Assembly (NCBI GenBank): GCA_013289325.1
Contig: JABDAE010000008.1
Span: 1-46,559 of the forward strand
DNA from: Chlamydiota bacterium
GTDB lineage: Bacteria > Chlamydiota > Chlamydiia > Chlamydiales > Parachlamydiaceae
Direction: 5' to 3'
DNA length: 46,559 nucleotides
The position numbers and the translations under genes are program-made. Below, piece after piece: positions 33,082-42,646 of this stretch; the first letter of the stretch is position 1; each line of letters starts with the position of its first letter. Below the pieces are notes generated by a model. The model was not told where the DNA came from. It saw only the letters and a list, made by a program, of their open reading frames with translations, and did not search any database.

Positions 33082-33747
33082 ATGAAGTTATGCAAGAAAT
33101 CTAGTGTGTGGTGCATGAATGAGTATGCGCGTTTTTGTTTGATCAGCTTAGCCATCCTTGCAGTCACTGTTATTTTAGTTGTGCTCAGCACCCATTTTTT
33201 GGACCGAGAAATAGCGCTGTATGTCTATCAGAACAAAATCAACGCCTATAAGGTTTGGCCCTATTTTAGCGGTATTGCCGATCTTTTGGGATGGACGTTG
33301 CCTCTTTTTTTTTTAGTCTATATTGCAATGAAAGGGTTCAATATCGATTCCTACTGCGTCAAAACCTTATGGTTGATGGGGATCTCACTCATGATCACGG
33401 CATTTTTCATTGTCAAATTGAAATTCATCTTCAGCAGATATTGGCCTCTTGTCTGGAAAGGCAACCTTGCTTTTATCCCAGACAACGCCTATGGTTTCAA
33501 TTTCTTTCAGGGAAGCAGTCTCAATCAATCCTTTCCCTCTGGACATACGGGGGTTGTCTTTGCCGCCATGTCAGTGGCATGGATGATGTTGCCCAAATTA
33601 AGGTGGCTATGGACCATACTCTCTTTGCTTGTCGTCTTTGGACTACTCGGTCAAAACCACCATTTTTTTAGCGACATCATCGCAGGAGCCTCTCTTGGCT
33701 CCCTCATTGGCATGTTGACTTCTCTTTGTTTCAATAGACTCTCTTGA
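33082..33747 (+). CDS. PAP2-family membrane phosphatase
   Basis: A 221-residue inner-membrane protein with about six helices and the three-part PAP2 active site: KFIFSRYWP (K-x6-R-P variant), QSFPSGHTGV (P-S-G-H) and GQNHHFFSDIIAG (the R-x5-H-x3-D motif, with the usual Arg not obvious). Such enzymes remove phosphate from phosphatidic acid, undecaprenyl pyrophosphate or lipid A on the periplasmic side; WPLVW-type aromatic surroundings do not settle which. Two starts are possible, ATG 33082 and 33115 (MNEYARF). A hairpin follows the gene. Confidence 0.82.
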   Translation: MKLCKKSSVWCMNEYARFCLISLAILAVTVILVVLSTHFLDREIALYVYQNKINAYKVWPYFSGIADLLGWTLPLFFLVYIAMKGFNIDSYCVKTLWLMGISLMITAFFIVKLKFIFSRYWPLVWKGNLAFIPDNAYGFNFFQGSSLNQSFPSGHTGVVFAAMSVAWMMLPKLRWLWTILSLLVVFGLLGQNHHFFSDIIAGASLGSLIGMLTSLCFNRLS

Positions 33748-33765
33748 TTTTTGTTTTTTTGTTAG

Positions 33766-33795
33766 TCATAAACCCTGTAAATACGGGTTTATGTC
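33766..33795. terminator. hairpin between the PAP2 gene and the aminotransferase gene
   Basis: ATAAACCC (33768-33775) pairs with GGGTTTAT (33785-33792) around a 9-base loop, and the stem can extend with one mismatch through AGTC / GTCT. There is a T run before it (33751-33760) but none after, so it may stop transcription from the minus side or be regulatory. Confidence 0.4.
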
Positions 33796-33856
33796 TATTG
33801 ACAAACAAGATGAAAAAGGTGCATGCTTTTAGAAATTTAAGGAGATTTCCAATCAA

Positions 33857-35032
33857 ATGTTGACATCTACACCTTTTATTCCCTATGCCAAGCAAGAGAT
33901 CACAGCTGAAGATGTGGAAGCTGTTGCGTCTGCTCTTTCAAGCCCTATCATCACAAGAGGCGAAAAAGTTTTAGAATTTGAAAGAGAACTTGCCGCCTAT
34001 ACGGGGGCAAAGTATGCCGTTGCCTTTAATAGCGGCACAGCTGCATTGATGGCGGCGTATCACGCTGCAGACATTGGGTCCAATACCCGTGTTTTAACAA
34101 CGCCCAATACTTTTGTCTCAACAGTTGGCTCCGCAATGTTGCGAAAAGCTACGCCTGTTTTTATCGATATAGAAAGAGCCACCGGCAATATCGACCTTGA
34201 AGCGCTACTTCTTAATTTAAGCCGTAAAACATCAAGAGGCAAGACTGTTATTGTACCGGTGCACTATGCAGGCATTGCTGTCGATGTGCAAGCCATTGAC
34301 GCCGCAATTGATGAGATGGACGCCATGATCATCGAAGATGCCGCTCACGCCATTGGTTCCAAATATAAAGATGGGACAATGGTTGGCAGCTGCGCCTATA
34401 GCCACATGGCCATTTTTAGCTTTCACCCGGCCAAGACCATTACGACTGGAGAGGGGGGGTGCGTCACGACAAATGATGAAGCCCTTGCCATTAAACTTAA
34501 GACTTTTAGAAATAATGGCATAGAAAATGCTTCAAGTGGAATGTCACCTCCAATGCCGTGGGAGAGCCACATTGACTTTTTGTCCGGAAACTATCATTTA
34601 ACAGAATTTCAAGCGGCCCTTGGCTTAAGTCAGCTTAAAAGGATCGATTCATTCATTGCCAAGAGAAAACACCTACTTGCCACTTATCATAAGCTTTTAG
34701 ATGGGGTAAAGCACGTTCAGCTTTTACAACCTCAGAATCCAGACTTTGTAGCCCCGCATCTTTGCGTTGCACATATTGATTTTACAAGCTTAAAGACAAC
34801 ACGTGAAAGAGTCATGAACGCACTTAAAGAAAAAGGGATCGGCACTCAGTACCACTATATCCCAATCTATCGCCAAAACTTCTTCACGAAGGAAGCGGGA
34901 GATATCAGCGAATATTTCCCTGAAATGGAGCGCCACTTTGCAGAGGGGCTTTCTTTACCTCTTCACGTAGCATTAAGTGAAAGCGACGTGGAAAGGGTTG
35001 TAAAGGCGCTTAAATCTTGTCTTAAGCTTTAG
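33857..35032 (+). CDS. pseC: DegT/DnrJ/EryC1-family sugar aminotransferase, PseC-like
   Basis: A 391-residue PLP enzyme. The opening (FIPYAKQEITAEDVEAVASA), GTAALMAAYHAADIG, the HYAGIAVDV segment and the PLP-lysine block FSFHPAKTITTGEGG (Lys193) are the PseC pattern, as are GNYHLTEFQAALGLSQLKRI and TQYHYIPIYRQ. PseC aminates UDP-4-keto-6-deoxy-N-acetyl-altrosamine on the way to pseudaminic acid. No other pse gene lies in the window, so a different amino sugar is also possible. A seven-G run (34453-34459) lies in the active-site region and is in frame. It is convergent with ileS, 2 bases apart. Confidence 0.82.
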   Translation: MLTSTPFIPYAKQEITAEDVEAVASALSSPIITRGEKVLEFERELAAYTGAKYAVAFNSGTAALMAAYHAADIGSNTRVLTTPNTFVSTVGSAMLRKATPVFIDIERATGNIDLEALLLNLSRKTSRGKTVIVPVHYAGIAVDVQAIDAAIDEMDAMIIEDAAHAIGSKYKDGTMVGSCAYSHMAIFSFHPAKTITTGEGGCVTTNDEALAIKLKTFRNNGIENASSGMSPPMPWESHIDFLSGNYHLTEFQAALGLSQLKRIDSFIAKRKHLLATYHKLLDGVKHVQLLQPQNPDFVAPHLCVAHIDFTSLKTTRERVMNALKEKGIGTQYHYIPIYRQNFFTKEAGDISEYFPEMERHFAEGLSLPLHVALSESDVERVVKALKSCLKL

Positions 35033-35034
35033 TC

Positions 35035-38000
35035 TTAGGCTTTAGTGAGGACAATGGCAGCTTCTTCCCCATTTAAGTCCCATATAGTGCCTTGGTCTTT
35101 AATGCCATTAAGGGGAATAAATGAGGCTTCTTTACAGAGCACTTCGCTATTAATGAGCTCTTTATGCTTTTGGTAGCTCTCTTTAATTCTTTCCCCACAG
35201 TGAACTACGATCCGAATACGATCTGATACGTCAAAGCCGTTTTCTCGCCTCATGGTGTTGATCTTATTGATCAGCTCCCTTGCAAAACCTTCCGTAATGA
35301 GCTCTTCAGTGAGCGCAGTATCTAGGGCAATCGTGACTTTACCTAGGTTTGCTGCTACAAGTCCATCTTTTACTTTGCGCTCGACAGCCACATCTTCCGT
35401 TGTCAGGGTAATCTCTTGTCCTTCAACACTTAAAAGGTGGCTTTCTCCATTGAGAAGGCGTTTTAAAGTCTCTTGGTCAAAATCTTCAATCGCCTTTTGC
35501 GCTGCGCGCATCTTATCTCCCACCTTTTTACCGAGAACGCGGAAATTGGGCTTGGCTTTTAAAGAGACATAAGCTGCTTCATCGCTGCTAAAGATCACTT
35601 GTTTGACATTGAGCTCTTCTGCGATGAGGTGCTGTTGCTCTTGTAAAAAGCGAAGATGACCCTCATCTTGTGAGACGATGTGGGCAGAAGGAAGCGGTTG
35701 TCTTACCTTTGTCTTATGCTCTTTGCGAAGAGCATGGCCAAGGCTTACAATCGATTGTACAGCTTCCATCGCCTTTTCAAGATTTTCAGAGCGATGATGA
35801 TCGTTATAGCTTGGAAAATCACAAAGGTGAACAGACTCTGGCATTAACGGATGGCGAAGGTGTTGGTAAATGGCTTCGCTGATAAAAGGGACAAAGGAGG
35901 CTGCAATTTTGGAAAGCTCTGTTAAGACATGATACAATGTGGCAAAAGCAAGTGAGCGGTCTAATGAGGGCTTATCGTCCCAAAACCTTCTTCTAGATCT
36001 TCTGATGTACCAATTTGTCAATTGGTCGACGAAGGCGACAAATGGCTCAACAGCGAGACTTAAGTCGTATTTTTCCATTCCATCTTCTACATTTTTGATG
36101 AGCTTATTTAAGAGCGATAAGATCCATTGGTCAAGAGCGTTTTGTGGCTTTTCTGTAAAGGATGCTGCCGGGTGCCAGCGATAAATTTTGGCATACGTTT
36201 GCAGAAAACTAAAGGCGTTCCAAAGAGGGATCATCACTTGCCTTAAAACAAGTTCAACGCCACTTTCCATGAAGCAAAGATCTTCTGCCTTAACAGCCGG
36301 GCTATGCATCATGTAAAGGCGCACGGCATCGGCGCCATAGCGGGCAATGACATGGCTTGGGTCCGGATAATTGCGCAGCCGTTTGGACATCTTAGTGCCA
36401 TCTGCTGCTAATACAATCCCATTGACAACCACATTTTTAAAGGCGGGTCTCCCAAATAGCGCTGTAGATAAGATGGTAAGTGTATAAAACCAACCCCTCG
36501 TTTGATCGAGTCCTTCTCCGATAAAGTCTGCTGGAAACCCCTTTTCAAATTGCTCTTTATTTTCAAAGGGGTAATGGTGTTGCGCATAAGGCATCGAGCC
36601 TGATTCAAACCAGCAGTCAAAAACTTCGCTTATACGCTTAAATGTCTTGCCATCCTTAACAATGCATAAGTCGTCGATATAGTGACGGTGCAAATCGGTA
36701 ATTTTAGCACCCGTTGCCTTTTCAAGCTCTTCAACACTTCCGATGACGATGATCTCTCCATCATCGCTTCTCCATAGGGGGATGGGGGTGCCCCAGTAGC
36801 GGTTTCGGCTGATGGCCCAATCTCTTGCTTGAGAGAGCCACTTGCCAAATCGCCCGTGTTTGATATTGGCGGGGGTCCAGTGGATCTCTTCGTTGGATTT
36901 AACAAGTGCATCCCTGCTGTTTTCAACGGAGACAAACCAAGAGCGGACAGCCTTATAGATTAAGGGAGTATCGGAGCGCCAGCAAAATGGGTAGCGGTGG
37001 TGGATCGTGCTCGCTTGGATTACAGCGCCTTGCTCTTTTAACCTTTTGATAATGTCCTTATCGGCATTTTTGACAAACTGCCCCGTATATTCTGGCACCT
37101 CTAACGTAAAGCACCCATTGCTATCGACAGGACAAACGAGGGGGATATTTGCCTTTTGGCAGGCGTAAAAGTCCGCTTCTCCAAAGGCCGGGGCTGAATG
37201 GACAAGCCCTGTGCCCTCTTCAACGGTGACTCCTTCGTCTAAAATGACTCTAAAAGCGCCCTTATCGGCATACGAAGCAAAGTGGGGAAAAAGGGGGTGG
37301 TAGCGCTTGTCGTTAAGATCTTTTCCTTTAAGGGTCTTTATAATGTCGTATTCCCTTTCCTCTCTTTCCTTGTCATATGTGGAAAGTCTATCTTTTGCTA
37401 TGTAATAGTATCTGCCACTTGCTTTGTTGCGCACCTTTAGGTAGTCAACTTCAGGATTTGCCATCACGGCCAAATTAGAGATTAACGTCCATGGAGTTGT
37501 CGTCCACACCATAAGAAATGTATTTGGCTCATCGATTAATGAGATGGCAATGGTCAATGAAGGGTCGTCGACCTCTTTGTAATTTTCACCCGCTTCAAAA
37601 TTGGAAAGGGGAGTACCGAGCTTTGCCGAAAATGGCATCACCTTAAATCCTTCGTAAACAAGACCCTTAGCGTATAGCTCCTTAAATACCCACCAAACGG
37701 ATTCCATAAAGGGTAGATCCATGGTGCGATATGTTTGGTCAAAGTCCACCCATCTTCCCATTCTCGCGACGAGCTCTTTCCACTCTTCAGTGTATCTCAA
37801 CACAATTTTGCGGCATTCTTCGTTAAAGTGTGCAAGGCCAAACTCTTCGATTGAGTGGGCACCTGAGAGGTGATGCGCCTTTTCGATCTCATTTTCAACG
37901 GGAAGTCCATGGCAGTCCCATCCAAAGCGCCTCGGAACGCAAAATCCCTTCATCGTCTTAAAGCGCAATACGACATCTTTAATTGTGCCGGCTAAAAAAT

Positions 38001-38169
38001 GACCATAATGGGGAAGCCCTGTTGCAAAAGGTGGTCCATCGTAAAATGAAAATAGAGGCTTTTCTTTTCTCTCTTCTACAGATCTTTTAAAGATATTTTT
38101 CTCGTTCCAAAAATTTAAAATCCGTTTTTCCCTTTCATCAAAGGACTCTTTTCGTATTTCGTCAAACAT
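35035..38169 (-). CDS. ileS: isoleucyl-tRNA synthetase
   Basis: A 1044-residue class I synthetase that charges tRNA-Ile. The HIGH motif is PHYGH (residues 53-57), the KMSKR motif lies near residue 595 (DGTKMSKRLRNYPDP), and WDCHGLPVE and the editing-domain segments (WTTTPWTLISN) are intact. The length is that of the longer IleRS type shared by chlamydiae, some other bacteria and eukaryotes, often linked to mupirocin resistance. It follows lepB on the same strand with a 10-base gap, the same pair as in Chlamydia. Confidence 0.96.
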   Translation of the reverse strand: MFDEIRKESFDEREKRILNFWNEKNIFKRSVEERKEKPLFSFYDGPPFATGLPHYGHFLAGTIKDVVLRFKTMKGFCVPRRFGWDCHGLPVENEIEKAHHLSGAHSIEEFGLAHFNEECRKIVLRYTEEWKELVARMGRWVDFDQTYRTMDLPFMESVWWVFKELYAKGLVYEGFKVMPFSAKLGTPLSNFEAGENYKEVDDPSLTIAISLIDEPNTFLMVWTTTPWTLISNLAVMANPEVDYLKVRNKASGRYYYIAKDRLSTYDKEREEREYDIIKTLKGKDLNDKRYHPLFPHFASYADKGAFRVILDEGVTVEEGTGLVHSAPAFGEADFYACQKANIPLVCPVDSNGCFTLEVPEYTGQFVKNADKDIIKRLKEQGAVIQASTIHHRYPFCWRSDTPLIYKAVRSWFVSVENSRDALVKSNEEIHWTPANIKHGRFGKWLSQARDWAISRNRYWGTPIPLWRSDDGEIIVIGSVEELEKATGAKITDLHRHYIDDLCIVKDGKTFKRISEVFDCWFESGSMPYAQHHYPFENKEQFEKGFPADFIGEGLDQTRGWFYTLTILSTALFGRPAFKNVVVNGIVLAADGTKMSKRLRNYPDPSHVIARYGADAVRLYMMHSPAVKAEDLCFMESGVELVLRQVMIPLWNAFSFLQTYAKIYRWHPAASFTEKPQNALDQWILSLLNKLIKNVEDGMEKYDLSLAVEPFVAFVDQLTNWYIRRSRRRFWDDKPSLDRSLAFATLYHVLTELSKIAASFVPFISEAIYQHLRHPLMPESVHLCDFPSYNDHHRSENLEKAMEAVQSIVSLGHALRKEHKTKVRQPLPSAHIVSQDEGHLRFLQEQQHLIAEELNVKQVIFSSDEAAYVSLKAKPNFRVLGKKVGDKMRAAQKAIEDFDQETLKRLLNGESHLLSVEGQEITLTTEDVAVERKVKDGLVAANLGKVTIALDTALTEELITEGFARELINKINTMRRENGFDVSDRIRIVVHCGERIKESYQKHKELINSEVLCKEASFIPLNGIKDQGTIWDLNGEEAAIVLTKA

Positions 38170-38179
38170 ATGATTTTCG

Positions 38180-40066
38180 CTACTTTATCCGTTTTATAAG
38201 AATGGGTTTTTTTTTGCTTTGGTATTCATAGACATACCATATAGTGAATATGATAGCTGCAATTGCCCAAATAATGGCTCTTGGTAAGTTCATGAAAGGA
38301 TATGGCATTTGTGGGGGAGATCCAAAGCGATCGCCAAAGGGCCAAAGGATATAACAAGGAGCCCCTTGTAAATTATCTTCATTGACAAAGCCAAACACTC
38401 GGCTATCTGCGCTTACAGCGTGGTTATCTCCTAATACGAGATATTCTTTATCTTTTAAAGTAATGCCAAAGGTTTTCACGAACTCTTTATCTTTTGGAGG
38501 CCCATAGTCCTTGAAGGCGACATAAGGGGCTTTTGTAGTTGCAGCTGCCTCTTTTGCCTCTTCTCTCTTCTGAAAAGAGAGAAGAATACTATCTTCTTTT
38601 GGCACTATCTTAGCGCCTAATAGGTAAAGATCGCCATCTCTAAAGTAAGCATAGCGATGAGGAAAGAAAGTGCGATTGTTGAGTGAGGGTGCAAATTGCG
38701 TGCTCATCTCAATGCCGAGATTGAAAAGCTTTTGGATATTTTCTTTAGAGTGGCTATATAAGGGGTTATCACTTGCAACATCACTTTCAGTTCCTCCCCA
38801 GCCTATTTTTTTAACTTTTCCATAGTAAAATTCGTAAGTGCCATCTTCCACACCAGCGAATTCTGGGCTATCTTGGCGAGCGTCTTCTTTGCCGATCCGA
38901 TACAAAATCCCCTTTTCATTTTTGACTACAAAACGCGAAGTGTACATGTGATTCATGATGGCATCTAAGTGGGACTGCTTAAGGGGAATAATCGCCGTAT
39001 ATCCAGGGATAGCGATACCTCCCATCCCATTTTGAATTAAGGTGGATGGATAGTTAAGACTTGGTGTATGGCGCATCTCAAGGTAAAGAATTCCATCTTC
39101 TAGATCTTTAATGTCACTTTTTTTGCCGTGGAGGGCGATGAGTTCATCTTTAGTTAAAAGGCGCGCTTCTGCAAAGCCGCGCATACCTAAAAAATCGCTG
39201 TATGTTTCAATTGAATTATGATCTTTTGCTTGAGCGAGTGGATTGTCTTTGACCCACTCTTTTCCGTTAAACACTTCGCCAATCGGGGATCCCACGATAT
39301 CCCATGTCACTCTTCCCACTGAGGTGTGCATTTGTTGAAAGAAAATGCCGCGGTTTCCCCCTTTGATCTCCCCTTCAAATGATAAGAAAGGAATATGCTC
39401 TAAGGGTTTCATCCAAGGACTCTCTCTTAGTTCTTTAATTTCATTGCCCTCTTTGTCGTAGCCATAGACTTGACCTCCGTAAAAATAAAGGGAGTCGCCA
39501 GGCTTTCCGATTAAGCGTTTGATATAGCGTTTTTTGTAAGGAAAAATCCCAAAGTAGGTCGTGTCGACATCGGAAAGAGGCAATCCATCGCCTGAAAAGA
39601 TCACAACACTTGTGCGCTGCACAAGTGCTCTGTCAAAATAAAGATGCTCTGTTTTCAAGGGAAAGTTGATTCCGAATGCAGTCTTTGTGACGGTGAGGTG
39701 GTCTTGCTCTTTGAATGTGGGGCGCATCGATCCTGTCGGAATTTCGTAAGGTTCAAACCACATCTGGCGAACGAATGTGGCAATGATAAGGGCAAAGATT
39801 AAAGCAAAAACAAGCTCAACTGCGTAAGTAAAGACTGACCTTTTGCAGTGAAGATCGCTAAATGCATCTAAGCGGGTGGCAATGTCACTTGCCTCTTGTC
39901 TGTTTTTACTGTCAAGCGATCGGCTTAGTGCTTCCATGTCATCTTCTAGGCGCAACTTCATCTCTTTTGAAAGGGTGTTTCCCTTTTTTTTGTACCAACT
40001 ATACACATTTTTTAAGATGGTATGTGATTGATGGAGTTTATAAGTTTTAGGGGAGCGATTTAACAT
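38180..40066 (-). CDS. lepB: signal peptidase I (long chlamydial form)
   Basis: A 628-residue inner-membrane serine protease that cuts signal peptides. The catalytic serine is Ser113 (EIPTGSMRPTF) and the general base Lys183 (YIKRLIGKPGDS); box E is GDNHAVSADSRVFG. One membrane helix (residues about 78-100) precedes the catalytic domain and another is near the C-terminus (AIIWAIAAIIFTIWYVYEY). Most bacterial LepB have 200-320 residues; the large insert between the lysine and box E is a chlamydial trait. ATG 40066 is preferred (AAGAGA upstream) to the TTG at 40123. The many exported proteins in this window are its likely substrates. Confidence 0.94.
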   Translation of the reverse strand: MLNRSPKTYKLHQSHTILKNVYSWYKKKGNTLSKEMKLRLEDDMEALSRSLDSKNRQEASDIATRLDAFSDLHCKRSVFTYAVELVFALIFALIIATFVRQMWFEPYEIPTGSMRPTFKEQDHLTVTKTAFGINFPLKTEHLYFDRALVQRTSVVIFSGDGLPLSDVDTTYFGIFPYKKRYIKRLIGKPGDSLYFYGGQVYGYDKEGNEIKELRESPWMKPLEHIPFLSFEGEIKGGNRGIFFQQMHTSVGRVTWDIVGSPIGEVFNGKEWVKDNPLAQAKDHNSIETYSDFLGMRGFAEARLLTKDELIALHGKKSDIKDLEDGILYLEMRHTPSLNYPSTLIQNGMGGIAIPGYTAIIPLKQSHLDAIMNHMYTSRFVVKNEKGILYRIGKEDARQDSPEFAGVEDGTYEFYYGKVKKIGWGGTESDVASDNPLYSHSKENIQKLFNLGIEMSTQFAPSLNNRTFFPHRYAYFRDGDLYLLGAKIVPKEDSILLSFQKREEAKEAAATTKAPYVAFKDYGPPKDKEFVKTFGITLKDKEYLVLGDNHAVSADSRVFGFVNEDNLQGAPCYILWPFGDRFGSPPQMPYPFMNLPRAIIWAIAAIIFTIWYVYEYQSKKKPILIKRIK

Positions 40067-40123
40067 GTAGTTCTCTTTATTTTTTTGCAATGGCGGCCTT
40101 GATAATAGCAAAATTTTTGTCAA

Positions 40124-40481
40124 GATTCAATCGAAATAATCAGCGAATAAGTATGTGTATACTTTTTGTTTGCCAGTTTTACATAAGATGATTACAATGA
40201 GTGGCTTTTTCTGTGGAGAGTTTGTTCATAAGCGGCACTTCTTTACAGCCAATAGCTGATTTATTTTTTAAAAATCCTTGACATCGCTTTTGAGTGTCTG
40301 TGCAACGATATTGTTTGTAGGTATATAATACTTAGCTGTTTGCAATAATATTATGCGCTAAAAAAAAGCAGTTCGGCTAAACGATTGATTTTAAGAGTGT
40401 TTCAAAAATCTTGTTGTTGATAAACTTTGGCTAAAGCCTACAAATAGGCATGGCATGGAATAAAACGTTGGAGAAAAATTC
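40124..40481. other. intergenic region between lepB and the coiled-coil secreted protein
   Basis: 358 AT-rich bases between divergent genes. A TTGACA (40278-40283) and a TATAAT (40324-40329) are both present but 40 bases apart, so they do not form one promoter. AGTGTTTCAAAA near 40397-40408 matches the core of the TACCGAAAGTGTTTC repeat family and may be a worn copy. No gene was found. Confidence 0.35.
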
Positions 40482-40835
40482 ATGAAAATGGAAAAATATA
40501 AATTTAGGGTATATTTAAGAGCCATAAGTGCGTTTTTTTGTGTTTACTTTTTTTCCATTTTACCGTTTTCTCTTAACGCTTTTAGCGATGGAGAAAAAGA
40601 AAATGCAAGCGCTACCCCTTTTTCCGAGGACCAAAGCGTTCAACATCAGTTGCAAGAACTTCAAAAGGAGCAAAAAGAAAGTCGCAAGAGGGCCTTAAAC
40701 GAGGAGTTACAAGCGCAAACCTATTTCCGAAATAATCCAAAGGCCTACCTTGAAAAAGTGCAGCAAGAGGAAAATGATGAAAAGCACTTGATTGAACTTC
40801 AAGAAAAAATAGACAATCTTCAAAAACCTTCTTAA
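40482..40835 (+). CDS. small secreted coiled-coil protein
   Basis: A 117-residue protein. Residues 1-33 form a signal peptide with a long basic start (MKMEKYKFRVYLRAI, then FFCVYFFSILPFSLNAF). The rest is highly charged and helical with heptads (QHQLQELQKEQKESRKRALN, then EKVQQEENDEKHLIELQEKI), a likely coiled coil. GGAG lies 7 to 8 bases before the ATG. It is followed after 8 bases by the RecD-like gene, but a functional link is unlikely. The family is unknown. Confidence 0.65.
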   Translation: MKMEKYKFRVYLRAISAFFCVYFFSILPFSLNAFSDGEKENASATPFSEDQSVQHQLQELQKEQKESRKRALNEELQAQTYFRNNPKAYLEKVQQEENDEKHLIELQEKIDNLQKPS

Positions 40836-40843
40836 ATAAAAGC

Positions 40844-42646
40844 ATGAATCTTCTTGTACCTCTTTGCCCATTTCCTTTTATTCTTAAAATGGTGCATAGC
40901 GGTATTTTAGCGTATATCGACATTGCCATTGCGGAAAGGGTCCTTTCATCAGAACCTATTCACGCAAAACCTATTCAAGAGGGCACGTTTGCATTTGTTT
41001 GCTATTTGTCATTAGCAGCAAGATGTGGGCATTTGTGCGTCCATGTTCCGCAAGAGGGAAATGGATCCCTTTCACCATCACTTCAAAATCTTTGTAAACA
41101 AATTGATGATCCTAAGGCCATTGCAACATTTGTTGAATTGGAGCAGATGATAATAAATGGATGTTCTTTATTGCAGGATAGATGTTCGACGCGCCTGCAA
41201 ACCGAGGCACTCTTACCTATTTTTAAGGAAGAGAGCCGCTATTATTTAAAGCGTTTTTGGAAACTTGAATCGACATTTATCGATTGCTTTTTACCCATCT
41301 TGCAAAATGAATCAGTAGACATTCCCATCGATTTAGATAGAATTAAGGCCTCTTTAGAAGCTCTTCTTGCCGAAAAAAAACTTCTTCCCAAACAAAGAGA
41401 TGCAATTATTTGCGGGTGTAAATATCCTTTTTCTGTCATTACAGGAGGTCCCGGTACGGGTAAGACATATACGGCAGGGCTTTTGCTAAAAGCTCTTTGG
41501 GAAGGGATGGATGCCTTGCAAAGGCTAAAATGTCGATTTGTCCTGGCAGCTCCGACTGGCAAGGCGGCTATGCAGCTGCAAGCGAGTATTGCAAGAGCTA
41601 TGGACGGAGTAAAGGACTTTCCCTCATTACAGGGAAAAACGCTTCATAGCCTGCTCGGTGTCGGCAAAAGGAGGCAAGATCCATATGAAAGTGATTTAGC
41701 TATTGCAGATCTCATTTTAATAGATGAGTGTTCGATGATCGATGCAGTTTTAATGACGCGCCTTATGCAGGCAGTTAAACCAAATGCTCGCCTTGTTATG
41801 CTTGGAGATAGATTTCAACTTCCTCCTGTCGAATCAGGGTCTTTTTTCTCAGACCTTGTGCTTGCTACCCAAGATTTAGCAAGGACTATAGAGTTGCAAG
41901 ATTGCATGCGACTTGAGCTTCATTCGATTGTAGCAGTTGCTGAAAGTATAAAGTCGAAAAATACGCGCACTCTTTTTTCTCTTTTAGAAAAAGCCACTCC
42001 ACAATGTGGTCTTAGCTTTATGCAGCTAAAGGAAGGGGAGAGCCCTTCGTCTATACAAGAGAAGCTTTTGCGCTTTGCGATGCCATATTTTCAATTTCTT
42101 TTTGAAAAATCTTACAGTCCCAAGCAGTGGATCGATTGCCTTTTAACGTTTCGCATTTTAAGCCCATTGAGGCAAGGTCCACTTGGGGTGGATGCTTTAA
42201 ATGCGATGTTTTACAGGGCACATCAGGCAAAAGCCCCGGATCATGCGTTCGTTGTTCCCATCATGATTGCGGTCAATGATCCAAAACTTCAGCTTTTTAA
42301 CGGGGAAGTTGGGCTTTTAATCAATCGCGAAATGGCGATTTTTTTAAGCAATGATGAAGAGGGAAAAGTGAGGGAAATCCCGCACGTCTTTTTACCCAAA
42401 TATGAATATGCCTATTGTGTGTCGGTGCACAAAAGCCAAGGAAGTGAATTTGATCATGTCGCTTTGCTTGTTCCTAAAGGAGCCGACCATTTTGGAGCAG
42501 AAGTGCTCTATACTGGGGTCACGAGGGCGCGAAAAAAACTCACACTTTGGATGGAACAAGAAACAGTCACGCGTATCTTAGGGCAAGAAACAGTGCGTTA
42601 TTCAGGACTTTCTAGAATAAATAATTTACGAAAAGAGATGATATGA
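40844..42646 (+). CDS. recD: RecD-like exodeoxyribonuclease V alpha subunit / helicase
   Basis: A 600-residue superfamily 1B DNA helicase. The N-terminal domain (1-165) matches the RecD layout; Walker A is GGPGTGKTYTAG at 201-212 after the Q-rich LLPKQRDAI, Walker B is LILIDECSMID, and MLGDRFQLPPVESG and the C-terminal VSVHKSQGSEFDHVALLV and TGVTRARKKL are helicase motifs III, V and VI. RecD is the fast 5'-3' motor of RecBCD, which repairs double-strand breaks. Chlamydiae carry two recD genes; recB and recC are not in the window, so it may be the free-standing one. It overlaps the next gene by 4 bases. Confidence 0.85.
   Translation: MNLLVPLCPFPFILKMVHSGILAYIDIAIAERVLSSEPIHAKPIQEGTFAFVCYLSLAARCGHLCVHVPQEGNGSLSPSLQNLCKQIDDPKAIATFVELEQMIINGCSLLQDRCSTRLQTEALLPIFKEESRYYLKRFWKLESTFIDCFLPILQNESVDIPIDLDRIKASLEALLAEKKLLPKQRDAIICGCKYPFSVITGGPGTGKTYTAGLLLKALWEGMDALQRLKCRFVLAAPTGKAAMQLQASIARAMDGVKDFPSLQGKTLHSLLGVGKRRQDPYESDLAIADLILIDECSMIDAVLMTRLMQAVKPNARLVMLGDRFQLPPVESGSFFSDLVLATQDLARTIELQDCMRLELHSIVAVAESIKSKNTRTLFSLLEKATPQCGLSFMQLKEGESPSSIQEKLLRFAMPYFQFLFEKSYSPKQWIDCLLTFRILSPLRQGPLGVDALNAMFYRAHQAKAPDHAFVVPIMIAVNDPKLQLFNGEVGLLINREMAIFLSNDEEGKVREIPHVFLPKYEYAYCVSVHKSQGSEFDHVALLVPKGADHFGAEVLYTGVTRARKKLTLWMEQETVTRILGQETVRYSGLSRINNLRKEMI

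Noticed and set aside
40278-40329. Promoter from TTGACA at 40278 and TATAAT at 40324
   Set aside because: The boxes are 40 bases apart, far beyond the 16-19 base spacing required.
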